Source of the DNA: Owenweeksia hongkongensis DSM 17368 | GTDB taxonomy: Bacteria; Bacteroidota; Bacteroidia; Flavobacteriales; Schleiferiaceae | Length of the DNA: 64,000 bases | Assembly (NCBI RefSeq): GCF_000236705.1 | Contig: NC_016599.1 | Coordinates: 3,162,001-3,226,000 of the forward strand | Direction of reading: 5' to 3' | Shown here: positions 46,268 to 55,274 of the stretch, one piece after another | Layout: every line of letters begins with the position of its first letter | How positions within the stretch are numbered: the first letter of the stretch is position 1 | Made by a program: the position numbers and the translations under genes | The notes under the pieces: model-generated | Databases searched by the model: none | Told to the model about the DNA's origin: nothing | Seen by the model: the letters and a program-made list of their open reading frames with translations, nothing else

Positions 46268-48703
46268 CTAAAAATCTACACTCAAGCCCGCCATAAAGTT
46301 GATGCCCGCCATAGGGAAATAGAAGTTTTCAGTAATCTTTTCACCATAAATGTAGCTGTAGGTATAGCCATTTGGCTCATATTCCTGATCAAACAAGTTG
46401 GCAATCAAAAGGTGTACATTCAGACGGTCTACCCATTTTACCGGAAGATTATAACCTAAACGTAGATCGGTGACGTTAAAGGCATCCAGGCTTTTGGATT
46501 CACTTGAGGTGTTGTCCATAAATTGCTGACCTACATATTTCGTGTTCCAATCGATGGTGGCTCCTGCTATTGGCTTCACGGTGATGTTGATTCCACCTAT
46601 TACATTTGGAGAATATGAAATGTCGGTACTCTTAAAGTTTTCTTCTTGGTACCCGCCATTGTCATAATCCACCACGTAGTCTGTGAAATTTAAAATCTTG
46701 TTTTGACTGAAGGTGAAATTCGCTCCAAGCTGCAAATACTTGTTTACAATATAACTTCCCACTAGCTCAATACCTGCGCGATAGCTCTCAGGAGCATTGG
46801 TGCGAATGGGAGAGCCTACATCATTAAGTTGACCTGTTAGCACCAACTGATTGGTGTAATCCATAAAGAAAAGATTAGCATTGAAGAAGGCACGCTCGGT
46901 TTGTAATTCGTAGCCAGCTTCATAGTCAATCAGCTCTTCAGCTTTTGGTTGAAGATCTACAGGTGCATCTAAGAAGTCGGTACGAACTGGCTCGCGATGC
47001 GCCACAGCAACAGATGCATACACTCGGCTTTGGTCATTCAAAGCGTAGTTTACCCCGGCTTTTGGATTGAAAAATGTGAAGCTTCTGTCAACATCTATGG
47101 TAGTTCCATCTTCATCAATTCCATTGGCTACATAGCTTACCGATCTCAACTGTAAATCTCCGTAAGCGGTAAACTTCCCAACAGTATAGCTGGCCTTTAG
47201 GTAATTGTTGAAATCTGTTTTGGTGGTTCTATTGTCATAATATCTGTCACGGATGTCGCCATTGCTGGCGTATTGCGCCCAAATGATTTCACCATAGTGG
47301 TCGCCAATGTACTTGTTATACGCTCCGCCAAAAGTCAACTGGAGTTGATTCAAATCCGCTTGAAGCGAATAGGTGGTTCCAATCAAATTATTGTTCAACC
47401 AGCGTCTGCGGATAAGATCGGTGCTGGTAACGGTGTCGCCACCAAGAATCACATCATCCAAACCATAATGCGCTAAATCATCATCTTTGCGATATTGCTC
47501 ATAATAGCCACGCCCCCAGGTATAATGCAGCGCAGCATTTGCGGTAAGCTTTTCGCTAAAAGCGTGAGAAACATGAAGTTGATAGTGATCCTGTTTGTAG
47601 TTGTCCGTTTCATTATCATACGTGTAATAATTGTAAGTGCGGGGGTTAGAATTTACCAAGTTGGCCGAATCCTGGCTGTCATACCCATTGTTTATAATGT
47701 GTGTGTACAAAGCAGCGCTATCGCCATTCAGTTTGGCTTCAGGAACTCCCCACCAAGCCTGATAAGTTTCCTCACCACCACCAAAGTGGATAAGCTGTAC
47801 ACTGGTTTTTTTAGAGTAATAACTAGCCGATAAATAGTAAGACTTAAGATCTGCAGTAGCTCGATCAATAAAACCGTCTGAATTTATTTTTGAGAAACGA
47901 GCATCAATGCTCCAATGATCATTTAGCAATCCGCTTCCTGCACGCACGTTGGTTTTTAATGTGTTGAATGAACCTCCAGTTACATCCGCACTAGCGTAAG
48001 GCTTCAAGCTAAGTTCGCTGGTTTTTATGTTTACGCTGGCGCCAAAAGCACCGGCTCCGTTGGTGGATGTTCCTACACCACGCTGCACTTGTATAGATTG
48101 CGCAGAAGAAGCTAGATCTGGTGTGTTTACCCAAAAGACTCCATGCGATTCAGGGTCATTCAGGGCGATCCCATTTACGGTAACGTTAATGCGGCTAATG
48201 TCGCTGCCGCGAATTCGAATACCCGTGTAGCCAATGCCAGTTCCTGCATCCGAACTCACCACCGTACTCGGCAAATCCTTGAGAACGAAAGGCATATCTC
48301 GGCCTTCGTTTCGTTCTTCAATCTGCGTTTTACTGAGGTTGCTCTTCGCAATAGGTACATTTTTTCCTGCTCTTACGGCAGAAATGTTTACCGGCTCCAA
48401 AAGCTCAGAAGCTTCGGCTAAAGCAAAGTTTACAATGGCATTTTCATTGGCTATCACTTCTTTGGTCAGGGGTTCAAATCCCACGAAAGAGGCGGTAAGT
48501 TGATAGGTTTTGCCCTTTTCGAGCTGAATTTCAAACTCACCATTGGTACCACTTTGTACCCCTGCTTTGGTAGATTGAACAACGATAGTGGCACCCGGTA
48601 ATGGTTCGCCATCAGTTTTGGAAGTTACCCTTCCGGAAATGGTTTGTGCCTGCGTTTGCAGAAACAGTGCTGACAATGCAGCAAAAGCAATTAGCTTCTT
48701 CAT
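46268..48703 (-). CDS. TonB-dependent receptor, predicted thiamine importer
   Basis: 811 residues from the Met at 48703, which begins the signal peptide (MKKLIAFAALSALFLQTQAQ); seven upstream codons in the frame are excluded. Order: carboxypeptidase-regulatory-like domain (ISGRVTSKTDGEPLPGATI), plug with FVLKDLPSTVVSSDAGTGIGYTGIRIRGSD and QVQRGVGTSTNGAGAFGASVNI, then a 22-strand-type barrel ending in Phe (MAGLSVDF). Specificity is inferred from the TPP riboswitch in its leader and from the neighbouring permease: outer-membrane uptake of thiamine or a phosphate of it. TonB receptors of iron uptake look similar, so the riboswitch is the main argument. Confidence 0.9.
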   Translation of the reverse strand: MKKLIAFAALSALFLQTQAQTISGRVTSKTDGEPLPGATIVVQSTKAGVQSGTNGEFEIQLEKGKTYQLTASFVGFEPLTKEVIANENAIVNFALAEASELLEPVNISAVRAGKNVPIAKSNLSKTQIEERNEGRDMPFVLKDLPSTVVSSDAGTGIGYTGIRIRGSDISRINVTVNGIALNDPESHGVFWVNTPDLASSAQSIQVQRGVGTSTNGAGAFGASVNIKTSELSLKPYASADVTGGSFNTLKTNVRAGSGLLNDHWSIDARFSKINSDGFIDRATADLKSYYLSASYYSKKTSVQLIHFGGGEETYQAWWGVPEAKLNGDSAALYTHIINNGYDSQDSANLVNSNPRTYNYYTYDNETDNYKQDHYQLHVSHAFSEKLTANAALHYTWGRGYYEQYRKDDDLAHYGLDDVILGGDTVTSTDLIRRRWLNNNLIGTTYSLQADLNQLQLTFGGAYNKYIGDHYGEIIWAQYASNGDIRDRYYDNRTTKTDFNNYLKASYTVGKFTAYGDLQLRSVSYVANGIDEDGTTIDVDRSFTFFNPKAGVNYALNDQSRVYASVAVAHREPVRTDFLDAPVDLQPKAEELIDYEAGYELQTERAFFNANLFFMDYTNQLVLTGQLNDVGSPIRTNAPESYRAGIELVGSYIVNKYLQLGANFTFSQNKILNFTDYVVDYDNGGYQEENFKSTDISYSPNVIGGINITVKPIAGATIDWNTKYVGQQFMDNTSSESKSLDAFNVTDLRLGYNLPVKWVDRLNVHLLIANLFDQEYEPNGYTYSYIYGEKITENFYFPMAGINFMAGLSVDF

Positions 48704-48776
48704 GATAAAATGTAATTCTATCACGAATAAAAGGGGCTATTTACTCGCTTGGTTAAATAAAAATTTGATGTCAATT

Positions 48777-48855
48777 ATCCCTTGGCAGCATTACCTGCCC
48801 AGGTTCATTGGGTATAATCTCAGCCCCAAAATTAATCGGGACACCCCTATGAGAT
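48777..48855 (-). promoter_or_regulatory. TPP (THI-box) riboswitch
   Basis: On the minus strand the conserved TPP core is complete: GGGGTG (48847 down), CTGAGA (48823-48818), ATACCC, GAACCTG, the GGCAG-GTAAT-GCTGCC hairpin and closing AAGGGA. P1 forms between 48855-48851 (ATCTC) and 48781-48777 (GGGAT). It lies 73 bases upstream of the receptor ATG. A later AGCCCC (minus strand, 48738-48733) can pair with the GGGGCT that precedes GAGA, a possible expression switch. TPP binding would lower expression. Confidence 0.93.
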
Positions 48856-48921
48856 GTAAGCCGCGAAAGTACTTATGAAAAATGAAGCGGCAATACAGAG
48901 CTGAATTAAAGTTGAGAAATA

Positions 48922-49440
48922 TTAGTGAAATGCTTCGAGGGCTGAAAGAGCATTTTCAAACCTATCATCAAAATCTCCTTTTACAACTTGATACGGACGA
49001 TTTAATTTTTTTATCAAATCAAGACTCAGTTCAAAAAGCTCTAAGCGATTATCAGGATTTTCTCGGAGAGGGTCACTCTCCCAAGGAATGTCTGGGTAGG
49101 TGAGAAGGTAAATGTGGTCGTTTTCCTTTTCAATTTCTTTCTCGATAAAGTCATGCGTTTTGCCAAAGACAAGCTCTTCCCAAATTTTGAAATTAAGTAA
49201 ATCGGTATCTAAAAACACCAGGTTTTCAGCTCGTTGAATTGCTTTTTGCTGATGCGATTTATGGCCTATTATAATTTTTTCAAGAGTGTCAAAATCATAC
49301 GCTGAGCCATTTTTTTCTAAATAATGACGAGCATATTCATCTGCAAAGGGCACTTGAAAATGCTCCCCTAGTTTTTTGGTGAGCCATGATTTTCCGGTTG
49401 ACTCTGGCCCTGAGATTACTATCTTTTTTAAGCTGTCCAT
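48922..49440 (-). CDS. NadR-like P-loop kinase, candidate thiamine or nucleoside kinase
   Basis: 172 residues from ATG 49440. P-loop GPESTGKS (11-18) with downstream acidic block DEYARHYL, the fold of the ribosylnicotinamide-kinase part of NadR. No DNA-binding or adenylyltransferase domain is attached. It overlaps the permease gene by 13 bases, so the two are co-translated. Phosphorylation by such a kinase would trap an incoming vitamin; thiamine is favoured by the riboswitch-receptor next door and ribosylnicotinamide by homology. The frame extends 40 codons upstream into the permease gene; that part is not conserved. Confidence 0.8.
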   Translation of the reverse strand: MDSLKKIVISGPESTGKSWLTKKLGEHFQVPFADEYARHYLEKNGSAYDFDTLEKIIIGHKSHQQKAIQRAENLVFLDTDLLNFKIWEELVFGKTHDFIEKEIEKENDHIYLLTYPDIPWESDPLRENPDNRLELFELSLDLIKKLNRPYQVVKGDFDDRFENALSALEAFH

Positions 49441-49976
49441 TCTAGTAATCCATTTACGGCAAGTAAGGTGTAAAGTACAAATAGTGCTGTGGCAAAATAT
49501 AACTTGCGTTTGTAGTATAGGTATACCGAAACAGCATCTATCACTATCCAATACCACCAATTGTCGGGGATTAGATTAATCATTAATAAGGTGGCAAAAA
49601 TGCTAAAAACGGTAGTGAAGGAGTCGATGTAGGGAGTAGCTGCATCTGTCATTTTTTTTAAAAGAGCACCAGTGATTATAACTAAAGCGGTTCCTGATAA
49701 AATTATCATTCCGTGGATGGACCAACTCAGGCTTCCGGATATTCCACCTCCAGAATCATTCCAATGCATCCACCCGTAGATAGAAGTGAAAATATAAAAG
49801 GCTTGAAGTAGCGACTCTGCATAAATTCGCTTAATAAAACAGATGTATAGGAAAAGCAGCGAGCTGATAATGGCTGCAATCCAGCACCATACATAGCCAT
49901 AGGTGATTAGTAATGTATAGGAAAGTCCGGCAACTACAGCAACTCCTTCCAGCCACTTTAATCCTTTGTTGGTCAT
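49428..49976 (-). CDS. PnuC/PnuT-family vitamin permease
   Basis: 182-residue inner-membrane protein with about seven helices. The family motifs are visible: YVWCWIAAIISSLLFLYICF, FYIFTSIYGWMHW and the C-terminal NWWYWIVIDAVSVYLYYKRKLY. PnuC members move ribosylnicotinamide; PnuT members move thiamine and in Bacteroidota sit with TPP-riboswitch TonB receptors, as here. The permease/kinase pair lies upstream of the riboswitch, so the riboswitch itself controls the receptor only, unless an internal transcript reads through. Confidence 0.88.
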   Translation of the reverse strand: MTNKGLKWLEGVAVVAGLSYTLLITYGYVWCWIAAIISSLLFLYICFIKRIYAESLLQAFYIFTSIYGWMHWNDSGGGISGSLSWSIHGMIILSGTALVIITGALLKKMTDAATPYIDSFTTVFSIFATLLMINLIPDNWWYWIVIDAVSVYLYYKRKLYFATALFVLYTLLAVNGLLEWTA

Positions 49977-50062
49977 TTTATAAAGTCCTTAATTTCCATT
50001 GCGGAAATGTCGGTATTCAAAACTGCGGGGACAAATTTTTCAGGAAAACTAAAGGTGTTCAC
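49973..50062 (-). CDS. possible small ORF coupled to the permease
   Basis: GTG at 50062 opens a 29-codon frame (VNTFSFPEKFVPAVLNTD..., ending MEIKDFIK) whose TGA overlaps the permease ATG in the ATGA form seen elsewhere in this window. The frame is open for 45 codons. The residue mix looks natural, but there is no ATG and no family; it may be chance. Confidence 0.3.
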   Translation of the reverse strand: MNTFSFPEKFVPAVLNTDISAMEIKDFIK

Positions 50063-50082
50063 ATCAATGTTTAAGATGTGTG

Positions 50083-50835
50083 CTAAGGTTTTGAAACGTT
50101 GTGAACGGCTTCAGCAATCGTCTTTATTAAATCCGGATTTTCTTCTGACGCATTTCCAACTACAACGATGTCAGCGCCTGCTTTACAAATTTTCACAGCA
50201 GTTTCTGCATCGCGAATACCCCCTCCAATAATAATTGGTAAATCCACAGACTTACGAACAGCTCCAATCATTTTTGCGCTGATGGGGTTGTCGGCTCCAG
50301 AGCCCCCGTCCATGTAGATGAGTTTTTGGCCAAGCATTTCTCCTGCCATAGCGGTACATGCGGCAATCTCAGGTTTGTTGTGTGGTACAGGAGCGCTACC
50401 GCTCATATAACTAGCTGTGGTTTGTCTGCCGCTGTCTACCAAAATGTAGCCAGTAGCAAGAGTTTCAAGCTTTGCTTGCCTAATATATGGTGCAGCAATT
50501 ACATGGCTGCCGATTAAAAGTTCTGGGTTTCTGCCCGAAATTAGGGAGATGAAAAGCATGGCATCAGCCTTGCCAGAAATCTGCATGATACTTCCCGGAA
50601 AAAGGATGACAGGAATGTTAGTCATGCTTTTTATGGCGTCAATGCATTCGTCTAATGCATCTTTTACTAACAAACTTCCACCCAAAAAGATGAAGTCTGC
50701 TTCCGCTTCATTCGCCTTTTTGATGATGGTTTGCAAGGCATTAGAGTCAGGCGTGTCGGGGTCTACCAGCACAGCTAGCCTCTTCTTACCTTGTCGGTAA
50801 CCTTCGGTGATATTATGGATTGTTTTCGTAGCCAT
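50083..50835 (-). CDS. geranylgeranylglyceryl phosphate synthase-type enzyme
   Basis: 250-residue TIM-barrel prenyltransferase that joins glycerol-1-phosphate to a long prenyl diphosphate. Visible: KKRLAVLVDPD at the start, FIFLGGSLL, PVILFPGS, YMDGGSGADNPIS and IIIGGGIRDAETA (phosphate-binding loop). This is the bacterial group-II GGGPS/PcrB-like family regularly found in Bacteroidota. The product in these bacteria is not settled. Probably in one transcript with the permease (106 bases downstream). Confidence 0.9.
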   Translation of the reverse strand: MATKTIHNITEGYRQGKKRLAVLVDPDTPDSNALQTIIKKANEAEADFIFLGGSLLVKDALDECIDAIKSMTNIPVILFPGSIMQISGKADAMLFISLISGRNPELLIGSHVIAAPYIRQAKLETLATGYILVDSGRQTTASYMSGSAPVPHNKPEIAACTAMAGEMLGQKLIYMDGGSGADNPISAKMIGAVRKSVDLPIIIGGGIRDAETAVKICKAGADIVVVGNASEENPDLIKTIAEAVHNVSKP

Positions 50836-50897
50836 ATTTCAGCCCGCAAACGTAATAAAGTAATTACAAAAAATGGCACTCAACTTTGTTAATGTAA

Positions 50898-51536
50898 CTA
50901 AGCTATGATTTCCCACCCATATGTAATGTGTAGGCTTTCAATGCTTTTAAAGAAAAGCCTTATGTTTTTGTGATAGTCATCGGTTTTTATAGTGCCTGAA
51001 GTTTCGCAATTAGGTTGGTATGGAAAAGGTTTAACGGATAACTCGCTAATAAAGTTCAACCTACGGTTTCCCGTAATCTTTACCATCACTTCTTTGGCTC
51101 CCCAGTAAAGGGTTAAATGCTCTACCTCAGTTTTATTTTGAATGGATTTCTTTTCTTCTTTACGCAAAAACTTGTGAGCTATTCTTTTTATACGGTCTCT
51201 AAAAAGTTCAAGGTCAATTCCTACTGGATTTTTATCACAAATTATCATTCCTGCAAATCCATCAGTATGTGAAAAGGAAATATGGTATCCATTTTTTAGG
51301 AAGGGTTTTCCATCTTCATTGTAGTGTACGGCTGGGTTGTGCTCAAAATACTCTATCAGGCATTGGCGTAAAGCCAAAAACTCATTTCGCTTTTTAGGAT
51401 TGGTAAATCTTTGGAATCGGTCGGCATCGGATGGGTGCATTTGTATACCATCCATAAGCTGTTCTTCAGTTTCTTTAATTTCCCAAATGATGATACTCGT
51501 TGATTGCGAGATATTAAAGCGTTGATATAATGGCAT
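50898..51536 (-). CDS. Sfp-type 4'-phosphopantetheinyl transferase
   Basis: 212 residues. The metal-binding VGIDLE and the WGAKEVMVKI block are the two signature motifs of this superfamily, which activates carrier proteins by adding phosphopantetheine from CoA; HISFSHTDGFA is also typical. The carrier partner may be the fatty-acid ACP or a secondary-metabolite protein; none is nearby. Divergent from ahcY. Confidence 0.92.
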   Translation of the reverse strand: MPLYQRFNISQSTSIIIWEIKETEEQLMDGIQMHPSDADRFQRFTNPKKRNEFLALRQCLIEYFEHNPAVHYNEDGKPFLKNGYHISFSHTDGFAGMIICDKNPVGIDLELFRDRIKRIAHKFLRKEEKKSIQNKTEVEHLTLYWGAKEVMVKITGNRRLNFISELSVKPFPYQPNCETSGTIKTDDYHKNIRLFFKSIESLHITYGWEIIA

Positions 51537-51554
51537 TGAGGATACTAATTGGAT

Positions 51555-51585
51555 TTTGTAAATGCAAGATTTGCAGGTATCTTTG
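51555..51585 (+). promoter_or_regulatory. Consensus promoter of ahcY
   Basis: TTTG (51555-51558), 19 bases, TATCTTTG (51578-51585): a full match to TTTG-N19-TAnnTTTG. The ATG at 51618 is 33 bases further, whereas the long frame from 51549 would start before it. Confidence 0.85.
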
Positions 51586-51617
51586 CATTTCTTAAAAAAT
51601 ACTCAAAGAAAAAGATA

Positions 51618-52934
51618 ATGAGCGAAACTGCAGAAAAATACATTCCTTACAAAGTTAAAGATATATCATTAGCCGAGTGGGGACGTAAAGAAATTGAATT
51701 AGCGGAAGCTGAAATGCCAGGACTAATGTCTTTGCGAGAAGAGTTTGGTGCTGAGCAGCCACTTAAAGGAGCTCGTATTGCCGGATGTCTTCACATGACT
51801 ATTCAAACCGCTGTTCTTATTGAAACCTTAACAGCTCTTGGAGCAGAAGTTACCTGGTCTTCTTGTAACATTTTCTCTACGCAAGATCATGCTGCTGCTG
51901 CAATCGCTGCTGCAGGAATTCCGGTGTATGCATGGAAAGGTATGAATGATGAGGAGTTTGACTGGTGTATCGAGCAAACTCTTTGGTTTGGGGAAGAGCG
52001 TCAACCATTGAACATGATTTTGGACGATGGTGGTGATCTTACCAATATGGTGTTGGATCGTTATCCAGAACTAGTGGATGCAATCAAAGGACTTTCAGAA
52101 GAAACTACTACTGGTGTGCACCGTCTTTACGAAAGAATGAAGAAAGGCACTCTTCCAATGCCAGCTATCAACGTAAACGATTCTGTAACCAAGTCTAAGT
52201 TTGATAACAAATACGGTTGTAAAGAAAGCGCAGTTGATGCCATTAGAAGAGCAACCGACATTATGCTTGCTGGTAAGCGTGTGATTGTTTGCGGATACGG
52301 TGATGTAGGTAAGGGTACGGCAGCTTCTTTCCGTGGAGCTGGTTCTATCGTTACTGTTACTGAAATTGACCCAATCTGTGCATTGCAAGCTGCGATGGAC
52401 GGATTTGAAGTGAAGCGTCTGGAGACTGTAATCGGAAAAGCGGATATCGTGATTACTACTACCGGTAATAAAGATATCGTAGCGGGTCGTCATTTTGAAG
52501 CGATGAAAGACAAGACTATTGTTTGTAACATCGGTCACTTTGATAATGAAATTGATGTTTCTTGGTTGAAAACCAATCACGGAAATACTCACGTTAATAT
52601 TAAGCCACAGGTGGATAAGTACACTGTGAATGGTAATGATATTATCCTTCTTGCTGAAGGTAGATTGGTAAACCTAGGATGTGCTACAGGACACCCAAGT
52701 TTTGTAATGAGCAATTCATTTACAAACCAAACTTTGGCGCAAATTGAGCTTTGGAAAAACAGTGATAAATACAACAATGAAGTGTATATGTTGCCCAAGC
52801 ACTTAGACGAAAAAGTTGCTGAATTACACTTAGCAAAAATCGGTGTGGAACTAGAGAAATTGAGTCAGGAGCAAGCTGATTATATTGGTGTTGCGGTTGA
52901 AGGGCCATACAAGCCAGAGTACTACAGGTACTAA
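51618..52934 (+). CDS. ahcY: S-adenosylhomocysteine hydrolase
   Basis: Splits SAH to adenosine and homocysteine, clearing the by-product of methylation. 438 residues from ATG 51618, standard length. The NAD-binding [28 protein letters not shown] and C-terminal [11 protein letters not shown] are intact. The longer frame to 51549 lies over the promoter and is not used. No SAH or SAM riboswitch is seen upstream. Confidence 0.98.
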   Translation: MSETAEKYIPYKVKDISLAEWGRKEIELAEAEMPGLMSLREEFGAEQPLKGARIAGCLHMTIQTAVLIETLTALGAEVTWSSCNIFSTQDHAAAAIAAAGIPVYAWKGMNDEEFDWCIEQTLWFGEERQPLNMILDDGGDLTNMVLDRYPELVDAIKGLSEETTTGVHRLYERMKKGTLPMPAINVNDSVTKSKFDNKYGCKESAVDAIRRATDIMLAGKRVIVCGYGDVGKGTAASFRGAGSIVTVTEIDPICALQAAMDGFEVKRLETVIGKADIVITTTGNKDIVAGRHFEAMKDKTIVCNIGHFDNEIDVSWLKTNHGNTHVNIKPQVDKYTVNGNDIILLAEGRLVNLGCATGHPSFVMSNSFTNQTLAQIELWKNSDKYNNEVYMLPKHLDEKVAELHLAKIGVELEKLSQEQADYIGVAVEGPYKPEYYRY

Positions 52935-52961
52935 TAATCTTACAGATTAGATTTTATTTCG

Positions 52962-52998
52962 AAGGCATTACTCATTTGAGTAATGCCTTTTATTTTTT
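52962..52998 (+). terminator. Terminator of ahcY
   Basis: Perfect 13-bp stem 52962-52974 / 52977-52989 with a two-base TT loop, followed by T-rich sequence. Confidence 0.93.
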
Positions 52999-53029
52999 TA
53001 CCTATTTTGGCACCTCTCTAAACTGAATA

Positions 53030-54121
53030 ATGGTCGCAACGGATAGGGTTTACCAATTAATAGCCGAGCACACCACGGACTTGGTGTGCATACATGATCT
53101 TGAAAACACGATAAGGTTTGCTACACCTTCTAGCAAGTCTATCCTGGGCTTTTCATCGGATGATATCATAGGCCGTAGGCTCACAGATTTTCTCGCGCCA
53201 GAATTCGTTAGTGAGATGGATTTCTCCACTTTAACCCGCTTTTTTGACCATCCCGGTTCACGTATTCGCTATCAAGTACGTCATGGGAATAGCAATCGTT
53301 TGCGATGGTTGGAGTCTACTTTTAGTAGAATTGAAGAAGGGAACAAAAAGTATAGTCTTTTAAGCAGTACACGAGATATTACAGAAAGTGTGCATCTAAC
53401 TGATGATTTGATGAATGCTTTGAGCACTGAGCAACAGCTTTCTCGATTCAAATCAAATCTTTACTCAGTAGCTAGTCATGAGTTTAAAACACCTTTGGCC
53501 GTGATTCAAGCAAACATAGAAATGCTGAAGATTAAGAAAAGCCCAAAGGTGATTGATATGGGGTTGGAAAGCATGGAAGAGGAGATTGACCGGCTTAATA
53601 GCATGATAGCCGATATGCTCCAGCTAAAGAAGCTCACAATGGGTAAAACCACATTAAAGCTTGAAGACCTCAGTCTCATGGCTATAATGGAAGACGTTGT
53701 GAAAAACGATTGCACCAAGGCTTTTCCTAAAATAAACACAACGCTTTCTATTGCAAAAGGAGAGGAGTGTACTGTGCGGGGCGATTACTCATTGGTAAGA
53801 TATATTTTTAGCAACTTGATGGTGAATGCCTGTAAGTTTTCAAAGGATAACACTCCCGTAAAGGTGAGTATTGCCTTTGAGGATAATTTTGCGAAAATTA
53901 GAATAGAAGACCAGGGCATTGGCATCCCCAGGGAAGACCAAGCCTCAATATTTACATCCTTTTATAGAGCAACGAATGTTAGCAATATACAAGGCACAGG
54001 AGTTGGTCTTTCCATTGTTAAGGAATTTGTAGATTTACACAAAGGGAAGATCAGTTTTGAGAGCTCGCCAGGAGAGGGGAGCACTTTTTTTATTGAATTA
54101 CCTTACACTTTAGACATATGA
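53030..54121 (+). CDS. soluble PAS-domain sensor histidine kinase
   Basis: 363 residues, no transmembrane segment. PAS domain at about 8-120 (IAEHTTDLVCIHDLENTIRFATPSSKSILGFSSDDIIG), HisKA with phospho-acceptor His in VASHEFKTPL (near residue 146), and a HATPase domain with N box NLMVNACKFSKD, G1 DQGIGIPREDQ and G2 GTGVGLSIV. It overlaps the next gene by four bases and forms a three-gene operon. The signal is cytoplasmic and unknown. Confidence 0.93.
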   Translation: MVATDRVYQLIAEHTTDLVCIHDLENTIRFATPSSKSILGFSSDDIIGRRLTDFLAPEFVSEMDFSTLTRFFDHPGSRIRYQVRHGNSNRLRWLESTFSRIEEGNKKYSLLSSTRDITESVHLTDDLMNALSTEQQLSRFKSNLYSVASHEFKTPLAVIQANIEMLKIKKSPKVIDMGLESMEEEIDRLNSMIADMLQLKKLTMGKTTLKLEDLSLMAIMEDVVKNDCTKAFPKINTTLSIAKGEECTVRGDYSLVRYIFSNLMVNACKFSKDNTPVKVSIAFEDNFAKIRIEDQGIGIPREDQASIFTSFYRATNVSNIQGTGVGLSIVKEFVDLHKGKISFESSPGEGSTFFIELPYTLDI

Positions 54122-54858
54122 AGAAAAAAGTACTCATTGTAGAAGATAACGACAAGCTACGTACTACAATTGCCACTTTGTTAGAAGATCATTTTGATAT
54201 TTCAGAAGCTGCGGATGGTCGTGAAGGAGTGGATAAAGCTCGCCTTAATAGACCAGACTTAATTTTAAGTGATATCATGATGCCTGAAACCAATGGATAT
54301 GAATTGGTGGATGAGCTGAAAGGAAATAAGTCAACCAGCCATATTCCTATTGTACTGCTTACTGCTCTAAGTGAAGATGAAAAGCGTATTGAGGGGTATA
54401 ATTTTGGTGCTGATGATTATATCGTAAAGCCATTTAAGTTTGATGTTCTTCTGTCAAGAATAAACAACTTGCTTAAGACCAGAGATGATCTGAAGCGTAT
54501 TTACGATAAGGCCTCACCAATTCACCATGAATTTGGGGTAAAGGATCCTATGCTTTCACATATGGAAGCATTGTTGGTAAATCACTTTAAGTTCAGAAAC
54601 TTCAGTATCCCTGAAATTGCTGAGCTTATGAATATGACTCCATCCAAGCTTGAGCGCGAAGTGAAGCGCCTTACGGGGATGACTCCAATAAAATACCTCA
54701 ATGACTTTAGATTGACCAAAGCAAAGCATATGCTTACCAAAGGTGATCTTAGTATTTTCGAAGTGTCTTATGCTTTAGGTTTTAAAAGTATGAGTTACTT
54801 TGGCAAAGCCTACAAGGAAAAATTTGGAATAGCTCCATCAAAAACGTCTGAAATATAA
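54118..54858 (+). CDS. response regulator with AraC-type DNA-binding domain
   Basis: 246 residues: receiver (VEDN, phospho-acceptor Asp52 in LILSDIMMP, IVKPF lysine) and C-terminal AraC/XylS double HTH (FSIPEIAELMNMTPSKLEREVKRLTGMTPIKYL, LSIFEVSYALGFKSMSYFGKAYKEKFGIAPS). Probably the output of the PAS kinase. Overlaps both neighbours (ATGA, then a one-base TAATG overlap). Confidence 0.95.
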   Translation: MKKKVLIVEDNDKLRTTIATLLEDHFDISEAADGREGVDKARLNRPDLILSDIMMPETNGYELVDELKGNKSTSHIPIVLLTALSEDEKRIEGYNFGADDYIVKPFKFDVLLSRINNLLKTRDDLKRIYDKASPIHHEFGVKDPMLSHMEALLVNHFKFRNFSIPEIAELMNMTPSKLEREVKRLTGMTPIKYLNDFRLTKAKHMLTKGDLSIFEVSYALGFKSMSYFGKAYKEKFGIAPSKTSEI

Positions 54859-55274
54859 TGTCACTATCCATTATGATCGTGGATAACGATCAGGTAAATA
54901 GCTTTGTACTTAAGAATATAATCACTCGCAATTACGGGGATGCAGATATTTCTATGTTTCCTGATGGTTCAGATGCGATAGAGCATTTGGCCAAACTTGT
55001 GGATCTGAAGGAGGATTTTCCGGATGTAATTCTTTTGGATATTTACATGCCAATAATGAATGGTTTTGAGTTTTTGGAGCGCTATACAAAAGTGTATAGT
55101 CACAAGCCTACTAATGTGTTTGCGATGAGTAATTCGCTAAGTAAGGAAGATCAGCAACAGGCAAATGAGTATTCCGTTGTGAAGGGATTTATCACTAAAC
55201 CTTTAATATACAACAACATTCAGTTTATAATCGAGACGTATGTTGAAGGTAAGACTTCAGAAACTGATATTTAG
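54858..55274 (+). CDS. single-domain response regulator
   Basis: 138 residues, receiver only: acidic pocket VDND, phospho-acceptor Asp61 in ILLDIYMP, AMSNS switch residue and ITKPL lysine. No output domain. As third gene of the kinase operon it may be an intermediate or competitor phosphate acceptor. The sequence is more diverged than the first regulator. Confidence 0.92.
   Translation: MSLSIMIVDNDQVNSFVLKNIITRNYGDADISMFPDGSDAIEHLAKLVDLKEDFPDVILLDIYMPIMNGFEFLERYTKVYSHKPTNVFAMSNSLSKEDQQQANEYSVVKGFITKPLIYNNIQFIIETYVEGKTSETDI

Noticed and set aside
48882-49103. 73-codon plus-strand frame near the TPP riboswitch
   Set aside because: Mostly antisense to the kinase gene; that gene shows a real P-loop and an ordinary stop.
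51540-51617. SAH or SAM riboswitch before ahcY
   Set aside because: The leader is only about 30 bases and lacks the conserved cores.
52990-53024. Possible sigma-54 promoter before the PAS kinase (TTGGCACC)
   Set aside because: The -24 half is good but the -12 half is TAAA; TATTTTGG reads as an ordinary -7 box.
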